This document shows, one piece after another, positions 42,936-51,013 of a DNA stretch of 64,000 bases (positions are counted from its first letter, which is position 1; every line of letters begins with the position of its first letter). The DNA comes from Congregibacter litoralis KT71. GTDB taxonomy: Bacteria > Pseudomonadota > Gammaproteobacteria > Pseudomonadales > Halieaceae. The position numbers and the translations under genes were made by a program. The notes below the pieces were generated by a model. The model worked only from the letters and a program-made list of their open reading frames with translations. It was not told the DNA's origin and ran no database searches. The DNA is taken from NCBI RefSeq assembly GCF_000153125.2, contig NZ_CM002299.1, positions 2,355,075 to 2,419,074 of the forward strand, written 5' to 3'.

Positions 42936-44222
42936 ATGTCACCCATGAACGCACCGGCACCTGCCTCCCCGAAAATACCCGAGCACGATCCAGAACAGGT
43001 CAAGGTAGACCCCTACTCCGTACCCCTGGAAAAGCTTGACGTGTCCAACCCCTATCTTTTCGAAGCGGATGTCCATTGGCCCTGGTTCAAACGCCTTCGC
43101 GACGAGGCGCCGGTGCACTTCTGCGCCGAGAGCGAGTTCGGGCCCTACTGGTCCATAACGCGCTACGAAGACATCATGACGGTAGACACGTCGCACAAGA
43201 TCTTCTCCTCGGAACCGGCGATCACCATCCGCGATCAGGACGATGATTTTCAGCTGCCCATGTTTATTGCCATGGACCGGCCGAAGCACGATGTACAGCG
43301 CAAGACCGTGAGCCCTACGGTAGGGGGCGAAGCGCTGCGGGAATTTGAACCCATCATCCGCGAGCGCACCCGCGATGTGCTGGACAATCTGCCCGTGGGT
43401 GAGCCCTTCAACTGGGTGGAGCGAGTCTCCATCGAGCTCACCACGCGGATGCTGGCGACCCTATTCAACTTTCCCTATGAGGAGCGGAGCAAGCTCACCT
43501 GGTGGTCTGACATGACCACAACCCTCCCCGGGCAGGGCATGGTCGAGACCGAGGACGAGTGGAAGCAGGAAATGCTGGGCTGCCTGGAGTACTTTATTGG
43601 CCTCTGGAACCAGCGGGCAAAGGAGCCCCCCTCAAACGATTTTATTTCCCGTCTTGTCCACGGCGAGCAGACCAAGGACATGGAACCCATGGAGTATCTG
43701 GGCAATCTGCTGCTGCTGATTGTGGGTGGTAATGACACGACGCGCAGTACCATGAGCTCCAGCGTGCTCTGCCTGGACCGCCATCCCGAGCAGTTTGCCG
43801 ACATGAAGAAGAATCCCGACCTGATCCCCGACATGGTGTCCGAGACCATCCGCTGGCAGACGCCTCTGGCGCACATGCGCCGCACAGCTCTCGAAGATAC
43901 CGAACTGGGTGGTCAGCAGATCAAGAAAGGCGACAAGGTTGTGATGTGGTATGTATCGGGCAATCGTGACGAACGCTTCTTTGATAATCCCGATGCCTAC
44001 GATATTCATCGCGAGAATCTGCGCAAGCACCTCTCCTTTGGTTTTGGCATCCACCGCTGCATGGGTAACAAGCTGGCGGAAATGCAGTTGCACACGCTCT
44101 GGGAAGAGATTCTCGAGCGCTTCGACCGCATAGAGGTCGTTGGCGAGCCCGAGCGGACCTTGTCAGTGTTTGTCAAAGGCTATAAATCACTGAACGTTAT
44201 TCTGCACCCCAAAAGCGCCTGA
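42936..44222 (+). CDS. cytochrome P450, CYP153-like
   Basis: 428-residue soluble bacterial P450. I-helix 'LLLIVGGNDTTRSTMSSSVL', ExxR in 'SETIRWQTPLAHMRRTA', heme-binding 'FGFGIHRCMG' with thiolate Cys375, and a C-terminal 'VVGEPERTLSVFVKGYKSL'. These segments match CYP153, which hydroxylates medium-chain alkanes and fatty acids at the terminal carbon. Such enzymes need a ferredoxin and reductase; neither lies next to the gene. ATGs at 42936 and 42945 are both possible. Ends 20 nt before a strong terminator, so it is transcribed alone. Confidence 0.92.
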   Translation: MSPMNAPAPASPKIPEHDPEQVKVDPYSVPLEKLDVSNPYLFEADVHWPWFKRLRDEAPVHFCAESEFGPYWSITRYEDIMTVDTSHKIFSSEPAITIRDQDDDFQLPMFIAMDRPKHDVQRKTVSPTVGGEALREFEPIIRERTRDVLDNLPVGEPFNWVERVSIELTTRMLATLFNFPYEERSKLTWWSDMTTTLPGQGMVETEDEWKQEMLGCLEYFIGLWNQRAKEPPSNDFISRLVHGEQTKDMEPMEYLGNLLLLIVGGNDTTRSTMSSSVLCLDRHPEQFADMKKNPDLIPDMVSETIRWQTPLAHMRRTALEDTELGGQQIKKGDKVVMWYVSGNRDERFFDNPDAYDIHRENLRKHLSFGFGIHRCMGNKLAEMQLHTLWEEILERFDRIEVVGEPERTLSVFVKGYKSLNVILHPKSA

Positions 44223-44242
44223 GCACTCATTAGCCAAGGCGA

Positions 44243-44275
44243 AACCGCGGGCCCTGAGGGCTCGCGGTTTTTTTT
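44243..44275 (+). terminator. intrinsic terminator of the P450 gene
   Basis: Twelve-pair stem (AACCGCGGGCCC against GGGCTCGCGGTT, one G-T pair) closing a 3-nt loop, followed by eight T. Confidence 0.93.
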
Positions 44276-44348
44276 GCTTCGCATTTAGAAGAGCCTGGTG
44301 ATCGTGCGTTTGGCATGGCGTGGACGCTGCCGGAGGATAAATCACAGG

Positions 44349-44375
44349 CAAAAAAAAGGCGGCCCGAAGGCCGCC
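44349..44375 (-). terminator. intrinsic terminator of the TonB-receptor/lipoprotein operon
   Basis: Stem GGCGGCC / GGCCGCC with a 4-nt loop; on the minus strand it is followed by a run of eight T. It lies 24 nt after the lipoprotein stop codon. Confidence 0.92.
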
Positions 44376-44398
44376 AGAACACTCACTTCAGAGTTACT

Positions 44399-47284
44399 TT
44401 AGAGTGAACCTTCAACAGTCCAACCAGCCCACCAGGGATCTGAACCGTCAGGGTTCACGGCACCGCTGTAATCCGTGGGATCAAAGAAGTCCGGATCGAA
44501 GTCCTGGGGATCACCACCAGACACGCTGGGCAGCGCGAAGGAGCCACCGATGGCGTCCCAATCGATTGGGGTGAGGCCAGAGGCCGCCGCAGCCTGGGAG
44601 GACAGGATGTCATCCAACGCTGCCGCTTCTACAACCACAGAGCTGTTACCTACACTCGGCTCATTTGACAGTGTTCCACCCGCACCAGACTCATTTGCAC
44701 AGTCCTGCACCCAGTTGTTGAACACCAGGGCGGTGTTGATGTTGGTCTCGGCGCCATCTTCGATCTGCGCACAGGTATCAAAGGTACCCGTCGCATCGTC
44801 GGCAACCGTGATCACCATATTGTGGAAGAAGCCACCGGTGCTGTCTTTGAAGCGCATGATGAAGGGAGAGTCGTCCGCCTGCTTGTCCGCGATCACCGTG
44901 GTGTTGACCACCGTGGGCTTGGACAACCATGCGAGAGAGCCTTCCGTATCCATCTCAAAGGCTTCACCGCTACCCTGGCCATGCTGCTTCACGAGCACAT
45001 ACTGCATGTTGCCCTGGAAGCCTTCATCCCAATCGACAGAGTCATCGTTAGCGTTCACGACCACCAGGTGCTTCACGTTGGCGGTACCGCCGTAGAACTC
45101 CACACCATCGTCCGTCGTCTCGTAGATCTGGATGAAGTCAAACTCCGTGCCGGAACCAACAGCATTCAAGCTCAGGGCGTTGATCTCGTCACCGTCAGAG
45201 TTAATGGCAACACCGTTCTCCGCAAGGATCACGTAGCGCATGACACCACTGTCGTCCGCAGGATTCTCACCACCGATGAAGCCCGCTTCGCCCTCACCAT
45301 CAACGTTACAGGGTGTAGAGTCACAGGCATTGTGCGGAGCAAAACCACTGATCTGCACGCCGCCCCACTCGCCCGGTCCGACGATATCGTCGTCAACGGA
45401 AGAGAACACGATGGGCGCCATGGCCGTACCTACAGCGTTGATCTTGCTGCCGCGCGTAATGTGGAGCACAGAGGCCGCCAGGGGATCATCAGAGGGCAGG
45501 CCCACAACGGATACACCCGGAGCGATAGTCAGCGTTGCATTCACCAGAGAAGCACCACCCTGACAGGTCGTCGCGTCGGTCAGGAGGCAGTTACCGTTAC
45601 CGATGTTCACCCGTCCATCCAGCTGATAGACATTACCGGCCGTCAGCGTCAGATCACTGAGATAGGTACCATTGAGACGGCATACACCAGCCTCAACTTC
45701 TTCCGTGCCTGCGGGGCAGCCTTCGACTACGGGAGGAATAGCGTTACCCGCACCGAAGTCCAGGGTCCAGCCGGCCCACCAGGGGTCAGATCCATCAGGA
45801 TTCACCGCACCCATGTACGTCGTGGGCTCAAAGAAGCTCGCATCGAAGTCTTGAGGATCGCCGTCCGCCATGCTGGGCAAATCAAAGGCAGCGCCAATGG
45901 CATCCCAATCGATGGCCGTGATACCTGAGGCCGCAGGCGCCTGAGACGCCAGGATGTCATCCAGGGCCGCCGCTGCAATAACGACAGAATCGTTATCAAC
46001 GGAGGGCTCATTGGACAGCATGCCACCCGCACCAGAGATGTTGGAGCAATCCTGGATCCAGTTATTGAACACCAGAGAGGTATTGATGTTGGCCTCGGCA
46101 CCGTCTTCGATCTGTGCACAGGTGTCGAAAGTGCCCGTCGCATCGCCGGCAACAGTCATAACCATGTTGTGGAAGAATCCACCGGTGCTGTCCTTGAAGC
46201 GGGTGATGAAAGGCGAGTCGTCGGCCTGCTTATCAGCGATGACCGTGGTGTTTACTATTGTTGGCTTGGACAGCCAGGCGAGAGAGCCCTCGGTATCCAT
46301 TTCAAACGCTTCACCGCTGCCGTCGCCGTGCTGCTTGACGAGAACAAACTGCATGTTGCCCTGATACCCTTCGTCCCAGTCAACGGAGTCATCGTTGGCA
46401 TTGGAAACGACGAGGTGCTTGATGTTGGCTGTGCCTCCATAAAACTCCACACCGTCGTCCGATGTCTCGTGGATCTGAATGAAATCAAACTCCGTGCCAG
46501 AGCCCACGGCATTCAGGCTGAGACCATTGATCTCATCACCGTCGGAGTTAATGGCAACACCGTTTTCCGCAAGAACCACATAGCGCATCACGCCGCTGTT
46601 GTCCGCAGGATCATCACCACCTATAAAGCCTGCTTCGCCCTCACCGTCCACGTTACAGGGATCAGTGTCACAGGCGTTGTGGGGTGCGAAACCAGAAATC
46701 TGCACGCCGCCCCACTCGCCGGGTGTGGAAAAGTCCGGGTCAACGGAAGAGAAGATAATAGGCGCTGCAGCAGTACCCACAGCGTTAATGGAACTACCGC
46801 GGGTGATGTGGAGCACCGCCGCACTCAGGGGATCATCTGAAGGGAGACCCCGTACGCTGACACCGGGCTCAATGGTCAATGTCGCGTTGACCAGGGCATC
46901 ACCGTTGTCACAGGTCGTAGCGTCTGCGAGGAGGCAGTTGCCGTTACCGATGTTAACCCGACCATCCAAATGATAAACGTTGCCCGCAGCCAGAGTCAGA
47001 TCACTCGTATAGGTGCCGCTGAGCAAGCAGGTTCCTGAGGCCACCTCTTCGGTCCCCGTGGGACAGGCCGTGGGATCGGTACCGCCATTGCCGCCACCAT
47101 TGCCACCGTCATCGCCGCCGTCACCGCCATCGCTACAGCTGCCATCGCCGTTGCAGACGTTGCCGCCGCCGGTATCAGTCGTTGGCGCTTCGATAATAAT
47201 CGATGCGCTATCGCCCTCGGAGCAACCGGACAGGCCCACCAGGGCCCCGGAGGCTACGAGAGCTAATACAAACTGCTTGTTCAT
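44399..47284 (-). CDS. outer-membrane lipoprotein made of two tandem ~440-residue repeats
   Basis: 961 residues. Signal 'FVLALVASGALVGLSGCSEG' with lipobox LSGC and Ser at +2 (outer-membrane sorting), then an Asp/Gly-rich flexible linker (about 38-70), then two copies of one domain (about 74-522 and 523-961). Each copy starts 'CPxGTEEV', continues 'GNVYxLDGRVNIGNGNCLL', 'GEWGGVQISGFAPHNACD', 'CNVDGEGEAGFIGG', 'DDGVEFYGGTANxKHLVV', 'NDDSVDWDEG' and closes with 'GAVNPDGSDPWWAGWT'. The periodic short strands suggest a parallel beta-helix; many Asp/Asn could bind calcium. No catalytic motif recognised. ATG at 47284 with GGGAG 8 nt upstream. Co-transcribed with the TonB receptor, probably as its substrate-capturing partner (inference). 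Confidence 0.85.
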   Translation of the reverse strand: MNKQFVLALVASGALVGLSGCSEGDSASIIIEAPTTDTGGGNVCNGDGSCSDGGDGGDDGGNGGGNGGTDPTACPTGTEEVASGTCLLSGTYTSDLTLAAGNVYHLDGRVNIGNGNCLLADATTCDNGDALVNATLTIEPGVSVRGLPSDDPLSAAVLHITRGSSINAVGTAAAPIIFSSVDPDFSTPGEWGGVQISGFAPHNACDTDPCNVDGEGEAGFIGGDDPADNSGVMRYVVLAENGVAINSDGDEINGLSLNAVGSGTEFDFIQIHETSDDGVEFYGGTANIKHLVVSNANDDSVDWDEGYQGNMQFVLVKQHGDGSGEAFEMDTEGSLAWLSKPTIVNTTVIADKQADDSPFITRFKDSTGGFFHNMVMTVAGDATGTFDTCAQIEDGAEANINTSLVFNNWIQDCSNISGAGGMLSNEPSVDNDSVVIAAAALDDILASQAPAASGITAIDWDAIGAAFDLPSMADGDPQDFDASFFEPTTYMGAVNPDGSDPWWAGWTLDFGAGNAIPPVVEGCPAGTEEVEAGVCRLNGTYLSDLTLTAGNVYQLDGRVNIGNGNCLLTDATTCQGGASLVNATLTIAPGVSVVGLPSDDPLAASVLHITRGSKINAVGTAMAPIVFSSVDDDIVGPGEWGGVQISGFAPHNACDSTPCNVDGEGEAGFIGGENPADDSGVMRYVILAENGVAINSDGDEINALSLNAVGSGTEFDFIQIYETTDDGVEFYGGTANVKHLVVVNANDDSVDWDEGFQGNMQYVLVKQHGQGSGEAFEMDTEGSLAWLSKPTVVNTTVIADKQADDSPFIMRFKDSTGGFFHNMVITVADDATGTFDTCAQIEDGAETNINTALVFNNWVQDCANESGAGGTLSNEPSVGNSSVVVEAAALDDILSSQAAAASGLTPIDWDAIGGSFALPSVSGGDPQDFDPDFFDPTDYSGAVNPDGSDPWWAGWTVEGSL
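44402..47065 (-). repeat. internal gene duplication (two ~1.3-kb units)
   Basis: 47065-45719 and 45718-44402 encode near-parallel domains; long stretches differ at few positions (for example 'SLAWLSKPT' and 'TTVIADKQADDSPFI' occur in both). The nucleotide copies have diverged mainly at synonymous sites. Confidence 0.9.
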
Positions 47285-47336
47285 CACTATACTCCCTAGT
47301 GGATTTTATCGACCCGATTGGGTCCTCTAGTACTGC

Positions 47337-50300
47337 TTAGAATTCCCAGTCGAGTCCGATCTGGAAAGTAGTGCCCTTTTCATAGAACTGGAAAACTTCA
47401 CCGCCCTGGGTGTATTCCACTTCCGCATCAAAAATGTTTTCGATACGCGCCTTCAGGGACGCCGTCTCTGAAATGTCGTAGCGATACACGAGATTCATTT
47501 CACCCCGCTCCTCCAGGAGCACATTGGGTAAGCCGAGAATTCCCACGTCGGCGATGGATTCACCGTTATGGTTGTAGAGAAGCGTCAGTTGATGTCCGCC
47601 GGGAACATTGTCGTAGCCGATGACAAAGTTTGCGGTGTATTCGGGCTGCCCCTGGAGTGCGCGGGCATCGCCACTGAGAAGCGTGACCTCAGACTCGATG
47701 TAAGCAGCGTTGAAGGACACAAAGAGCGTGTTGTTGTAATCATCCGTCAACAGGAACTCTTTCCGGCCCTCGACTTCAAATCCGTAAAGCTCCGCCGCTT
47801 CGGAATTCTGAAAGGTCCGGGAGTTACTGGCGGTTCCCGATGCGGCCTGATAAACACGCTCGATGGGGTCCGTCATGTCCTTGTAGAACACCGCCGCCGA
47901 AACATTGTCAGTATCGTTATCACCGAAATACCACTCCCAGCGAAGATCGGCGTTGAAAACGTCGGAGACCGTGAGATTGGGATTACCACGAACACGCACG
48001 TTGAATTCGTTATCGAAGAAAACCGCGTTAGAGGCTTCCTTGAAATCCGGTCTCGCCACGGTCTGGCTGATGGCCAGGCGCAACTGCTGGGTATCGGAGT
48101 AGAACCAGTTGATGCCCAGGGCCGGCAGGAAGCTGCCCTCGTCAACGATGCCCTGAACAGGGTTACCCGTTGTAAGGTCAAAGGTATCTGTCACCTGCTC
48201 GTACTGCTCGTACCGAGCGCCTGCAATCACTTCCCATACGCCGTCAAAGGTATGGTCGTACATGGCATAGATGCTGTTGTAATCCAGCTTCGCCTCGTAT
48301 TCGTCCGATACCTGGGTACGCACCTGAAAGAGAAAGCCGGTCGTCGGACTGTCCTGAACACCGCCCTGGGTATTGTCTTCGCAGGTAACCGTTCCGGGCC
48401 CCTCGCCACAGACAAAAATATTGTCCGTCACCAGAACATTCGGCGACGCGCTCAGGGTGGCATCAGCGCCGTTGTTAAAGTAACCGTAGGTGGCACTGTC
48501 GGCGTCACGCTCGCGGTAGATAGCCTGGGCACCAAAGCGGAGCTGTCCAAAACTCGCACCGTCATCGTACAGATCCCAGGTAATATCAAAGGAGCCGTCG
48601 AAGTTGTTATCCGTCAGATCATCCCAGCGTTTGGAGGAGCTACCCGAGGAAAAGAAGAAACCGTTGAGGAGATCGCCCTGCTCGTCGTTGGGGCTGGAAA
48701 AATCGTAGCCCGCGCGTAAATCCGCCGGCTCTGTGAGATTCGCCTCGGCGTTAAAACGAACATCGGTTCGACCCGGCACATATCGGCGGGCCTGGCTGCC
48801 TGTAAACTGCCATTCGCCAAAGATAGATCCGTCTTCGTTTAAAAAGTGAGAGCCGACAATTTGCGTGGAGAAGAACTGTCGCTCTTCCCACTGACTCGTT
48901 GCCTGATACACCGAGCGAAACTCATCGCCCTCGCGACCTACGGAGCGTTCTACAAAACTCTCCGTCGAGCGGGACATCACATTGTTCCACTCAAAAGTGT
49001 TGTTGCCGATGTTGTAGCCGATGGACACAAGTCCGGAGATATCGATGTTCTGAGAATAGGACTCGTAACTCTGATCGTCCGCGACGATCCCGCTGGCGCT
49101 ATAGGTCCGTCGAATACCGTTACCCCGCTGCGACCACTCATTGGAGTAGTTCACCGCCGCATAAAATCCGAGCTCACCCTCACCCAGGTAGAACAGGTCA
49201 CCGTAGTTAACGCCGAGGCCGCCGTTAGGTGTGGTTTCGGAAAAATCGAGGTCCCAGTCCTGGGAAAGCAGTACACCGGCGGAGCGCTGAAGCTCTCGGA
49301 GAACGCTTTGCTGCAGCGTAAAGGTATTACCTTCATCATCGGTAAAAGTTCCGCCGTCGGACACAATGTCGCCGATGGTGGATACGAGAATATTTTCTTT
49401 TCTCGAGCCGTCGTCCCAGCCGATAAAATCGAAAGTGCCATCGGCGGGGTCAACAGCGACGGTGTTTCCGGTCAAGTCAGTCACGTAACCCAGGGACGCC
49501 GTAATGCTCCCCGCACGCTCGTCAGGAAAGGTCTTGGTGTTGATTACCAGATTACCGCCTGTGGACTCGCCTGGCATGAACGGCAGGAAGGTCTTCTTGA
49601 TATCCAGCTGGTTAACGAAATTGGAGGGAAACAAATCCAGGGGAACCGTACGCTTGGTCGGGTTCGTCGACGGCATCGTGGCGTTGTTCAGGGTGGACGT
49701 GACGTAGCGTCCTCCGAGGCCACGGATAAAGACGTATTTGTCGTCCTGCACCGCAACGCCGGGCACGCGAATCACCGATGCGGCGACGTCGGAGTCCCCA
49801 AAGCGCGCGAGCTCCTCGACACCCAGGGTGTCGACAATCAGGTTGGTGTCCCGCTCCGACAGTTCAAAACCGCTGGCGTCGAAGGTTCCAAGGACAAAGA
49901 CTTCCTCGATTTGCGGTGCGGCAATAGAAAAGCCTGCGTCAGCCTCGGGCAAATTAATTTGCACCCCGCGCGTTACGCCCCCGACCACGCGCACAGAGCG
50001 AGAGACACCGTTGGTGGTGACCCGATAGATACCGCGAGGAACCGTCTTGGTCGCAACACCCTGGGCATTGGTGGATACCCCCCCCTGGCCGTTGGAAATC
50101 ACCACTAGCTGGCTGGCGGCGGCATCAGAGCCCTTGCGCACGGTAATCTGCAGCTCACCTGTGGGCACTTCCCGGCGGTCCGCCGTGGACTCTGTGCGGG
50201 AATACACCTCAACGATGGACTGATTGTCACCGCTTCCCAGATTGACGATCACATCGACAAGTTGCCCGGATGCGGAGGAAAAACGATCACGCTGCTTGGC

Positions 50301-50543
50301 ACCGTCGGCGCTCGTAACGGTAAGCACCCGCTGCCCGCTGCCGGGGAGGTCGACAAACAGGGACCCATCCCGTCGAGTGACCCCGACGGCTTCGCCGTCA
50401 ATGGCCACGGCGGCACCGGCGACGGCAGCGCCCTGATCGAACACATAGACAAGAAGTTCGTCCGCAGCCTTGGCTGGGTGAGTGAAGCACAGGAGGAACA
50501 GCAAAACTGGCAGAAAACGCCGGGCGCCAAACACTTGTGTCAT
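47337..50543 (-). CDS. TonB-dependent receptor with N-terminal carboxypeptidase-like domains
   Basis: 1068 residues; outer-membrane active transporter driven by TonB-ExbBD. Signal peptide 'FLPVLLFLLCFTHPAKA'; two small beta-sandwich (carboxypeptidase-regulatory-like) domains at about 28-95 and 128-200; plug domain with 'DSDVAASVIRVPGVAVQDDK', 'YVFIRGLGGRYVTSTLNN' and 'MPGESTGGNLVINTKTFPDE'; a 22-stranded barrel ending 'FQIGLDWEF'. The plug resembles receptors of the large-substrate type in Caulobacter-like and marine bacteria rather than siderophore receptors. ATG with AGAGG about 5 nt upstream. A Pho box lies upstream and the duplicated lipoprotein gene follows after 52 nt. Confidence 0.92.
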   Translation of the reverse strand: MTQVFGARRFLPVLLFLLCFTHPAKAADELLVYVFDQGAAVAGAAVAIDGEAVGVTRRDGSLFVDLPGSGQRVLTVTSADGAKQRDRFSSASGQLVDVIVNLGSGDNQSIVEVYSRTESTADRREVPTGELQITVRKGSDAAASQLVVISNGQGGVSTNAQGVATKTVPRGIYRVTTNGVSRSVRVVGGVTRGVQINLPEADAGFSIAAPQIEEVFVLGTFDASGFELSERDTNLIVDTLGVEELARFGDSDVAASVIRVPGVAVQDDKYVFIRGLGGRYVTSTLNNATMPSTNPTKRTVPLDLFPSNFVNQLDIKKTFLPFMPGESTGGNLVINTKTFPDERAGSITASLGYVTDLTGNTVAVDPADGTFDFIGWDDGSRKENILVSTIGDIVSDGGTFTDDEGNTFTLQQSVLRELQRSAGVLLSQDWDLDFSETTPNGGLGVNYGDLFYLGEGELGFYAAVNYSNEWSQRGNGIRRTYSASGIVADDQSYESYSQNIDISGLVSIGYNIGNNTFEWNNVMSRSTESFVERSVGREGDEFRSVYQATSQWEERQFFSTQIVGSHFLNEDGSIFGEWQFTGSQARRYVPGRTDVRFNAEANLTEPADLRAGYDFSSPNDEQGDLLNGFFFSSGSSSKRWDDLTDNNFDGSFDITWDLYDDGASFGQLRFGAQAIYRERDADSATYGYFNNGADATLSASPNVLVTDNIFVCGEGPGTVTCEDNTQGGVQDSPTTGFLFQVRTQVSDEYEAKLDYNSIYAMYDHTFDGVWEVIAGARYEQYEQVTDTFDLTTGNPVQGIVDEGSFLPALGINWFYSDTQQLRLAISQTVARPDFKEASNAVFFDNEFNVRVRGNPNLTVSDVFNADLRWEWYFGDNDTDNVSAAVFYKDMTDPIERVYQAASGTASNSRTFQNSEAAELYGFEVEGRKEFLLTDDYNNTLFVSFNAAYIESEVTLLSGDARALQGQPEYTANFVIGYDNVPGGHQLTLLYNHNGESIADVGILGLPNVLLEERGEMNLVYRYDISETASLKARIENIFDAEVEYTQGGEVFQFYEKGTTFQIGLDWEF

Positions 50544-50614
50544 TACGACCTCTAAGTCAGGAATTTTGACGTGGCGACACGCAGCTGCGCGCCAGCCATG
50601 AAAGCAATCCGCGC

Positions 50615-50670
50615 ATCCTAGGGGCGTAATGTGACGCTTATGTTATCGAGATATGACAAATTTATGACAA
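50615..50670 (-). promoter_or_regulatory. Pho box and -10 element of the TonB-receptor operon
   Basis: Minus strand from 50670: ttGTCATaaat, ttGTCATatct, cgataacataa, gcGTCACatta, then 6 nt and TAGGAT. The first two 11-mers are a near-consensus PhoB box; a degenerate third and a partial fourth unit keep the 11-bp phase. The fourth GTCAC is followed after exactly 10 nt by TAGGAT (50620-50615) as -10, the same geometry as the array at 38913-39012. The start codon lies about 70 nt downstream. Confidence 0.82.
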
Positions 50671-50793
50671 CGATCGGCGGGTCTTTTCACTGCCGAGCGG
50701 TCACAAAAACTTCAAAAAATTATCTTTTTTCTGCAATCAGGGACTTAGAGGATAGTCCGAGATTTTTTGGAGATCGATCTGGAGAGCGACCCC

Positions 50794-50979
50794 ATGGAAA
50801 AATCGTCAAACATCAATACTGCGGAAAAACAGCGGCTCCGGGAGAGCATTGCGGAGCAGGTGCGCAATTTTCTCGAGGGCGGCGGCAACATCGACGTGGT
50901 AGAGCATACGCCCTCAAGAAACAGCGCTTATCGCGGCAGTATCTGGGATAACGCTGACCCAACGCCGCTGCTGGACTAG
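50794..50979 (+). CDS. small protein with SutA-like FLxxGGxIxxV motif
   Basis: 61 residues: a charged helix ('TAEKQRLRESIAEQVRNFLE') then 'GGGNIDVVEHTPS' and a tail 'YRGSIWDNADPTPLLD'. The order helix, FLxxGGxV/I, then a YxGS-like tail recalls the C-terminal half of Pseudomonas SutA, an RNA-polymerase-binding regulator active in slow growth. This is motif-level only. ATG at 50794 has GGAGAG 7 nt upstream; an in-frame upstream ATG (50767) has none. Divergent from the TonB-receptor operon. Confidence 0.7.
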   Translation: MEKSSNINTAEKQRLRESIAEQVRNFLEGGGNIDVVEHTPSRNSAYRGSIWDNADPTPLLD

Positions 50980-51013
50980 GGTAAGCGCCCCGGGCTGTCC
51001 TGCGGGGTTCTCC

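Noticed and set aside
47568..50108. Two long plus-strand frames (383 and 420 codons) opposite the TonB receptor
   Set aside because: They are antisense to a well-supported gene, have no start context and no recognisable motif.
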